Positions 33,407 through 37,352 of a DNA stretch of 37,352 nt are shown here, piece after piece. This DNA is from Chloroflexota bacterium (lineage in GTDB: Bacteria > Chloroflexota > Anaerolineae > Anaerolineales > VGOW01). Both the position numbers and the translations under genes were made by a program. The DNA lies in contig JACPWC010000054.1 in NCBI GenBank assembly GCA_016197225.1, positions 1 to 37,352 of the forward strand, written 5' to 3'. The stretch's first letter is position 1. Every line of letters starts with the position of its first letter. The notes under the pieces were generated by a model. The model did not search any database. It saw nothing but the letters and a program-made list of their open reading frames with translations, and was not told the DNA's origin.

Positions 33407-33720
33407 CTTCTATCCCTCCGCGACAAAGTTTGTGTTACGCCCGATATTAGCATAATACGGCCTCACTTGTTTATAGGCAAATGTCACGAGTTTGACAGGT
33501 CTAGCGCCCCGGCCCGCGTGGGCAAGGCCAGGGCGGGCAGTGGCAAACAAAAAGGCAGTGACTTTGCTTCACTGCCTCTGAAAACGTCTCTGGGCCGCTC
33601 CTGGGCACGCCTACGCCTCGACAGCCACGCGGCCCGGTTCGGTTATCCTATTGGCCCGCCCGCCTGACAAGCTACACTCACGCGCCCGAGGAGAAGTGGC
33701 AAATATCCTGCTTGCGCCCC
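33407..33720. other. Gene-poor stretch with repeat copy B
   Basis: No supported gene. A CGCCCCGGCC word (33505-33514) and a hairpin AGGCAGTGA...TCACTGCCT (33553-33577) repeat the arrangement found at 32482-32529. On the - strand the hairpin is followed by TTTTTG. The 66-residue + frame here (33467-33667) has no start signal and is not called. Confidence 0.5.
33553..33577 (-). terminator. Terminator-like repeat copy B
   Basis: 9-bp perfect stem (33553-33561 with 33569-33577), then TTTTT on the - strand. No gene is known just upstream on that strand, so it may be a relic of a duplicated unit. Confidence 0.55.
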
Positions 33721-33739
33721 GCCGGTAGGGGTGCTATAC
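33711..33739 (+). promoter_or_regulatory. Promoter of the small structured unit
   Basis: TTGCGC (33711-33716), 17-base spacer, TATACT (33734-33739) with the TGC extension just before. Confidence 0.5.
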
Positions 33740-33781
33740 TCTGCCCATTCTTCGGGGGGATTTTTTATCACAATAGGCAAT

Positions 33782-33794
33782 CCTTTAGAAAGGA
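33782..33794. other. Candidate right att core
   Basis: CCTTTAGAAAGGA, one base different from 20690-20702. It overlaps the Shine-Dalgarno sequence of the 15-codon frame. Confidence 0.3.
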
Positions 33795-33809
33795 GGAGGT
33801 GGTGTCAAT

Positions 33810-33857
33810 ATGAGTACAAGTAGCACATCCTGCGCTGTGGCACCCCTCTTCAGCTAA
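33810..33857 (+). CDS. Putative 15-residue leader peptide
   Basis: ATG 33810 with AAAGGAGGAGGTGG upstream encodes MSTSSTSCAVAPLFS and stops at TAA 33855-33857. The codons for CAVAP lie in the left arm of the big RNA stem, so ribosomes on this frame would open it. Either a leader peptide of an attenuation-like device or an accidental frame. Confidence 0.35.
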   Translation: MSTSSTSCAVAPLFS

Positions 33858-33902
33858 GTTGTAACAGACTTGTCTGTTATGGCTGAGATAGTGCCACAGC
33901 GC

Positions 33903-33944
33903 AAAACAAACAGCCCCATCAAAATTGATGGGGCTGTTTGTTTT
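33903..33944. terminator. Bidirectional terminator, 20-bp perfect stem
   Basis: Arms 33903-33922 and 33925-33944 with a 2-base centre. The outer part is AAAACAAA / TTTGTTTT, so it gives a U-rich end on both strands: for the small + unit and for the L,D-transpeptidase gene. Confidence 0.9.
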
Positions 33945-33954
33945 CATCTCAAAC

Positions 33955-34845
33955 TCAGTATTGCACCGTCACCGGCGTTCCGATGCTGGACCAGTTGTAG
34001 GCCCATTCAGCCTCAGCGGTGGGCATATTCACGCAACCGTGACTCATTGGCGCGCCAAAGTTGTTGTGCCAGTAAGTTCCATGCAGGCCATAGCCCTTGT
34101 AAAAATACATCACGTAAGGAACGCTGGGCAAGTCGTAGCCAGGGCCGATCATGCGCTGAGACCTATACCGCAAATAGATGTAAAACGTGCCAACCACCGT
34201 CGGCGTCTGAGGCAAGCCGGTGGATACCAGGGTTGACCGAACCAGCGTATCGCCCTCGTAGGCATATAACATCTGCTCCGAAAGATCGATCAGGAAGCGC
34301 CGACCATTCCCGGCCGGGGCTTGTGGCGCCGGGGCCGCCGTCGTGTCGGTGGGAGGCGTTGATGCAGCGCTTGCCGTGCTCACTACGCTCGCTTCGCTCG
34401 GAATCGTCAATTGCTGACCGACATAAATCGTCACATTCGCCAGGCCGTTCGCCGCCTGAATCGCGGCCACGCTCACGCCGTACTTCAAGCCAATGCGAAA
34501 CAGATTCTCGCCGCGCTGGACGGTGTGAACGCCATTACTCGCGCCGGCGCTGGGAGCAGGCGCAACGGGCTGGCTGATCACAGGCGCAGGCACGGCGGCA
34601 CTCGCTCCACTCGCTTCGCTCGCTGCGCTCGGAATAACCAGCACCTGCCCGGCGTAGATCGTGTTGCCGACAATGCCGTTGGCCGCCCGGAGCGCATCAA
34701 CGGTGACACCGTGATTCAACGCAATGCGAAACAGAGTCTCTCCCGGTTGAACCAGGTGAGTCGGCGTATCGGCCAGAACCGGCGGCCCCCAGGCCAACAT
34801 CAGCAAAGTTGCTACTGCGCCCAGAATACGAACGATTCGAAGCAT
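33955..34845 (-). CDS. L,D-transpeptidase with two LysM domains
   Basis: 296 residues from ATG 34845 with AAAGGAAAA upstream. Signal peptide (to about ADTP), LysM 1 (THLVQPGETLFRIALNHG to VLVIP), an Ala/Ser/Pro linker, LysM 2 (VHTVQRGENLFRIGLKYG to LTIP), then a YkuD catalytic domain with HGTYWH and the active-site SHGCVNM. It acts on peptidoglycan outside the membrane, using LysM to hold glycan strands and the Cys to form 3-3 type cross-links or attach proteins. The linker part carries low-complexity CGCTCGCTTCGCTCG DNA twice. Divergent from degV. Confidence 0.93.
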   Translation of the reverse strand: MLRIVRILGAVATLLMLAWGPPVLADTPTHLVQPGETLFRIALNHGVTVDALRAANGIVGNTIYAGQVLVIPSAASEASGASAAVPAPVISQPVAPAPSAGASNGVHTVQRGENLFRIGLKYGVSVAAIQAANGLANVTIYVGQQLTIPSEASVVSTASAASTPPTDTTAAPAPQAPAGNGRRFLIDLSEQMLYAYEGDTLVRSTLVSTGLPQTPTVVGTFYIYLRYRSQRMIGPGYDLPSVPYVMYFYKGYGLHGTYWHNNFGAPMSHGCVNMPTAEAEWAYNWSSIGTPVTVQY

Positions 34846-34916
34846 GGTTGTTTTCCTTTCAGCCTCCCTGCATCCTACCTCACAAGGTGCGCCCGGCAAA
34901 TAACACGCCTTGCCCC

Positions 34917-34922
34917 TATAAT
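34917..34922 (+). promoter_or_regulatory. -10 box for degV
   Basis: TATAAT, 52 bases before the degV start. No good -35 at 17 bases; the region also lies upstream of the divergent L,D-transpeptidase. Confidence 0.45.
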
Positions 34923-34973
34923 ACCCGAAACTTACCCTGAATTCTGGTGTTGTTATTAGACGGAGGAAACCCT

Positions 34974-35816
34974 ATGACCCGCATTGCCATTGTCACCGAT
35001 AGCACCGCTTACATCCCCCCCAACCTGGTGAGTCAGTTCGGCATCCACGTGGCCCCCCAGCAACTTATCTGGGGCACCGAAACTTTTCAAGACGGCGTGG
35101 ATATCTCACCGGTCAAGTTTTACGAGCGGCTCAAAGTTGATAAGGTCAACCCCAAGTCGTCTCAGGCTTCACCGGGCGCATTCAAAGAGATTTTCAGCAA
35201 CGCCCTCAAAGACGCCGATGCGGTGCTGGCCATTGTGATCTCCAGCGGCGTGTCGCAAACCTTTAATTCGGCCATGGTTGCCAAAGCTGATTTTCCGAGC
35301 GGGCAAGTAGAGGTGATCGACTCGCAAACGACGGCCATGGCTATGGGCTTCATCTGCCTGGCCGCGGCCCGCGCCGCCGCCGCAGGCCAATCGCTGGCCG
35401 AGGTGAAAAAGCTGGCCGAAGACTACAAGAACAAGGTCGGCGTGATCTTTGTCGTGGACACGCTCGACTATCTGCATCGCGGCGGGCGCATCGGCGGCGC
35501 GCAAAAGTTCATCGGCAACGCTTTGAACGTCAAGCCCGTCCTGGAACTCAGAGGCGGCAAGGTTGAACCGCTGGAGCGCGTGCGGACGAAGAAGAAAGCG
35601 ATTGAGTTCGTGATCAACAATATTGCCGAGCGTGTGGGCGGCAAGACTCTCCGCCTGGCCACTCTTCACGCCAACGCCGAGGCCGAAGCCAAAGAATTAT
35701 TGGCCAATGCTTCTGAGCGGCTCAAGCCGATCGAGACTGTCCTGGCCGAAGTCAGCCCGGTGGTTGGCACGCACACCGGCCCTGGCACGGTTGGCCTGGC
35801 CTGGTGCGCTGAGTAA
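34974..35816 (+). CDS. degV: DegV family fatty-acid-binding protein
   Basis: 280 residues, usual for the family. The start at ATG 34974 has GGAGG at 34962-34966. N-terminal IVTDSTAYIPP, middle ISSGVSQTFNSA (fatty-acid carboxylate binding), then VEVIDSQTTAMAMGF and DYLHRGGRIG. DegV/FakB proteins bind a fatty acid; in Firmicutes they present it to the kinase FakA for phosphorylation. No FakA is here. Single gene with its own promoter and terminator. Confidence 0.93.
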   Translation: MTRIAIVTDSTAYIPPNLVSQFGIHVAPQQLIWGTETFQDGVDISPVKFYERLKVDKVNPKSSQASPGAFKEIFSNALKDADAVLAIVISSGVSQTFNSAMVAKADFPSGQVEVIDSQTTAMAMGFICLAAARAAAAGQSLAEVKKLAEDYKNKVGVIFVVDTLDYLHRGGRIGGAQKFIGNALNVKPVLELRGGKVEPLERVRTKKKAIEFVINNIAERVGGKTLRLATLHANAEAEAKELLANASERLKPIETVLAEVSPVVGTHTGPGTVGLAWCAE

Positions 35817-35843
35817 GTTTCTTCAACGCATTAATGCCAAATG

Positions 35844-35893
35844 AACTTCCCTGGTTCCCCCGTCAGCGGCGGGCGACCGGGGAAGTTTGTTTT
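35844..35893 (+). terminator. Terminator of degV
   Basis: A 12-base arm (35844-35855) pairs with 35876-35887 with one G-T pair, then TGTTTTA. Confidence 0.75.
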
Positions 35894-36079
35894 ACCGGAA
35901 GGGAGTCGAGAGGAAGACCCCGCCGAGGTAAATCAAATACGCGCCACAGGTGACAGCGGGCCGACGACGAAGCCTCGTCGCGCGCTTTCGGTGACGATGG
36001 CCGTGGATACCGGCCCCGGTGTCACCACCGCCCCAAAGCCGACGACGAAAGAGAAGGCGAAGAGAAGAGGCAGGGTCAA
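35892..36079 (-). pseudogene. Relic of a LysE-family exporter
   Basis: On the - strand one frame reads LPLLFAFSFVVGFGAVV, then TPGPVSTAIVTESARRGF (the PGP and RRGF motifs of LysE/RhtB translocators), and stops. Another frame then reads AYLIYLGGVFLSTPF, which fits the later YLxyLG part of the family. The middle is missing and frames change, so the gene is dead. It directly follows the GNAT gene, whose stop overlaps an ATGA. Confidence 0.6.
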
Positions 36080-36082
36080 GTC

Positions 36083-36607
36083 TCATACTCCCCCGGTTAT
36101 CGAATAAATGAGCGTTGGCAGACTGTCGCCATTGATGCCATCCACTTTCTTTTCGAGGGTCATGCCAATCTTACCGGCGACTCTTTGCGAGGCAATGTTC
36201 TCCGGTTCAATCAAACAGATCAGCCGCGACAAGCGCAAACGCTCGAAGCCGTATTCGACGATAGCCCGGGCGACTTCAGTGGTCAGCCCCTGCCCCCAAT
36301 AGTCTTGAGCCAACGTATAAGCCACTTCTACTTCCTGCTGTCCTTCAATCGTCCACGGAAGCAAGCCACAGCGACCGATGAATTTGCCGGTCTCTTTGTG
36401 GATGGTCGCCCAAAGTCCCAGTTCGGGATATTTGGGATGCCCGTGCATGTGCCATTCGAGTTCTTCCTGCGCTTCTGGGCGCGAACGCGGCGCATCGGGG
36501 ATGTATTTGGTGATTTCAGGATCGCAATACAACGCCCAGAGGTCATCCAAGTCCGAAAGGACTTGATGGCGGAGGGTGAGGCGTGGGGTCTCGAGGATCA
36601 TTGCCAT
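36083..36607 (-). CDS. GNAT-family N-acetyltransferase (RimJ/RimL-like)
   Basis: 174 residues. ILETPRLTLR at the start and an acetyl-CoA binding region (VEVAYTLAQDYWGQGLTTEV) with the Q/R-x-x-G-x-G/A-like loop, then RLICLIEPENIASQRVAGKIGM, typical of the RimL-type GNAT subgroup. It moves an acetyl group from acetyl-CoA to an amine of unknown identity. ATG 36607 or 36601 could start it. It is 12 bases behind the TPR gene. Confidence 0.88.
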   Translation of the reverse strand: MAMILETPRLTLRHQVLSDLDDLWALYCDPEITKYIPDAPRSRPEAQEELEWHMHGHPKYPELGLWATIHKETGKFIGRCGLLPWTIEGQQEVEVAYTLAQDYWGQGLTTEVARAIVEYGFERLRLSRLICLIEPENIASQRVAGKIGMTLEKKVDGINGDSLPTLIYSITGGV

Positions 36608-36619
36608 TGCCTGTCTTCT

Positions 36620-37225
36620 TCAACTCAACGTCAACTGAATCGCCTGCTCCAGCGTCATGGCGCGTCCGGCAGTCCACCAGTGTGCGAAAGCGGCGTCATC
36701 CATCTGCGCGGGCAAGTCCCTCAACTGCCTATCGAAATAAACCTGCTCATCGGGTGTCATGGGCGTGCCGCCTTTTTCACGGAGCGCGTTCGCGGCAGCG
36801 AATAGTTGCAGGGCGTGTTCGGGATGATTTTGCGCGAGGGCGATGAAGCCAAAACATTCCAGTTGATGCGCGATTGCGCCTATTTGCTCTACATCACGAA
36901 AAGCGACGATGGTTTCACGATAGATGTCCAGCGCTATTGCGTAATTGCCCAATTCTCTCTCCATGTGCGCCAATTCGCTTTTGGCAATGATCACATTGAA
37001 ATGTGCGCCGATTTCATGGTAAGCCTGGAGCGCTTTTTCAATTAAGGCGCGGGCTTCCTCATAATCCTTTCGGTGGACAGCGATACGACCTTTCATTTCA
37101 TGGGCAACCGCCACTGTCCATTCAATACCTGCCTCCTGTGATACGCGGATGGCTTCATCCGCATATCGTTCCGCCGCGTCTATATCGCCGTGTAATTCCA
37201 AAGTCACGCGTGTCAGGTTGTTCAA
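36620..37225 (-). CDS. C-terminal part of a TPR-containing regulator, truncated by an IS
   Basis: 201 residues in frame to 37225, of a protein with tetratricopeptide-type helix pairs (RYADEAIRVSQEAG, then MKGRIAVHRKDYEEARALIEKAL, given as short examples) and a C-terminal segment ending GRAMTLEQAIQLTLS that is usual for large TPR/ATPase regulators of this kind. The beginning NNLTRVTLELHGD is already inside a TPR, so the N-terminal domains (often a HTH and NTPase) are missing. The frame is closed by a stop just upstream, where IS sequence begins. Confidence 0.8.
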   Translation of the reverse strand: MNNLTRVTLELHGDIDAAERYADEAIRVSQEAGIEWTVAVAHEMKGRIAVHRKDYEEARALIEKALQAYHEIGAHFNVIIAKSELAHMERELGNYAIALDIYRETIVAFRDVEQIGAIAHQLECFGFIALAQNHPEHALQLFAAANALREKGGTPMTPDEQVYFDRQLRDLPAQMDDAAFAHWWTAGRAMTLEQAIQLTLS

Positions 37226-37352
37226 TAGACATTATTGGAAATAATTTTTAAGTTGATAGGAGAAGGATCGCAGATAGCGAAAGTCAGTACGAAGGTTGTG
37301 CAAAGCGCAAGCGACTTGCATCACCAAATCGGAGAATCCTTTCGCGGTATTG
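37226..37352 (-). mobile_element. End of an insertion sequence
   Basis: From about 37226 to the window edge the sequence is unrelated to the TPR gene and encodes a transposase C-terminus on the - strand. The exact IS tip and target duplication cannot be set without the other end. Confidence 0.65.
37232..37351 (-). CDS. Transposase C-terminal fragment
   Basis: 39 residues ending in TAA at 37232-37234; the rest lies outside the window. FSDLVMQVACALHNLR is a typical C-terminal helix of IS5/IS4-like DDE transposases, carrying no catalytic residue itself. Too short for the ORF list but in frame to the edge. Confidence 0.65.
   Translation of the reverse strand, partial: NTAKGFSDLVMQVACALHNLRTDFRYLRSFSYQLKNYFQ

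Larger units (their letters stand above)
20686..33794. mobile_element. Integrated element with serine and tyrosine recombinases and a replication module
   Basis: All recognised genes in this stretch are on the - strand. They include a large serine recombinase at the left end, a tyrosine recombinase towards the right, an excisionase-like protein, prim-pol and PriCT-like replication proteins, DUF3800 and many short accessory genes. The left limit is set by the serine recombinase stop next to the ROK promoter region. The right limit is less certain: CCTTTAGAAAGGA at 33782-33794 matches CCTTCAGAAAGGA at 20690-20702 at 12 of 13 bases and is offered as the other att site. No capsid, terminase or conjugation genes are seen, so it is not a complete phage or ICE. 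Confidence 0.65.
33746..33944 (+). ncRNA. Candidate structured RNA with a 15-codon open frame (locus 5)
   Basis: Behind the promoter comes a leader with a strong Shine-Dalgarno sequence, then a long near-continuous hairpin: 33831-33843 pairs perfectly with 33891-33903 (13 bp), TCAGC (33850-33854) with GCTGA (33882-33886), and TAACAGAC with GTCTGTTA (33862-33879). A 20-bp perfect terminator stem follows. About 200 bases in all. I do not recognise a known RNA family. Confidence 0.5.

Noticed and set aside
33600-33665. GGTTCGGTTATCC resembling a tRNA T-loop
   Set aside because: No matching stems for the T, anticodon or acceptor arms were found.
34380-34645. CGCTCGCTTCGCTCG words twice in the L,D-transpeptidase gene
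   Set aside because: Low-complexity Ala/Ser-Glu linker codons explain them.
35841-36107. 88-codon + frame behind degV
   Set aside because: Overlaps the degV terminator and the LysE relic; no ribosome site.

Overview
The window reads as a chromosome segment of a Chloroflexota (Anaerolineae-like) bacterium, interrupted by an integrated mobile element. The taxonomic guess is an inference from protein style: lipoproteins with an LAAC lipobox, Thr/Pro-rich linkers after signal peptides, and a MalE/MalF/MalG and GH13 set of the kind these organisms carry. No rRNA, tRNA or CRISPR array was seen.

Left flank (1-4632, + strand): the 3' end of one large membrane-protein gene followed by a tandem paralogue (228-2195), elongation factor P (2371-2928), a roughly 95-bp MITE-like element directly behind its stop codon, a small Cys-rich protein, and a HAD-phosphatase/DinB fusion. 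Centre-left (4647-20512, all on the - strand): a maltodextrin/starch regulon. In transcription order it holds a ROK repressor, a maltose-binding lipoprotein gene carrying a starch-binding-like X25 module but disrupted near its 5' end, malF, malG, a seven-repeat FG-GAP (CRTAC1-type) protein fused to a di-haem cytochrome c peroxidase, a lipoprotein alpha-amylase, a cytoplasmic neopullulanase-like enzyme, and a secreted, membrane-anchored type I pullulanase with three X25 modules. Together they describe polysaccharide cleavage at the cell surface, ABC uptake of maltodextrins (no MalK ATPase here) and cytoplasmic hydrolysis under ROK control.

Centre-right (about 20.69-33.8 kb): an integrated element with every recognised gene on the - strand. 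A large serine recombinase sits at the left end and a tyrosine recombinase towards the right. Between them are an excisionase-like HTH protein, a DUF3800 protein, a two-gene replication module (prim-pol/RecA-type ATPase and a PriCT-like protein), several small zinc-ribbon or hypothetical proteins, and an unrecognised 439-aa protein that looks more A+T rich than its surroundings. Two clusters of iteron-like repeats (GGGAAACAGT and TTGGCGGTAA) lie in and around the replication genes. Between genes there are terminators and several opposite-strand candidate small RNAs.

Right flank (33.8-37.35 kb): a structured small transcription unit, a LysM/L,D-transpeptidase (- strand), DegV (+ strand), a relic of a LysE-type exporter, a GNAT acetyltransferase, and the C-terminal part of a TPR protein cut by an IS whose transposase C-terminus runs off the window.
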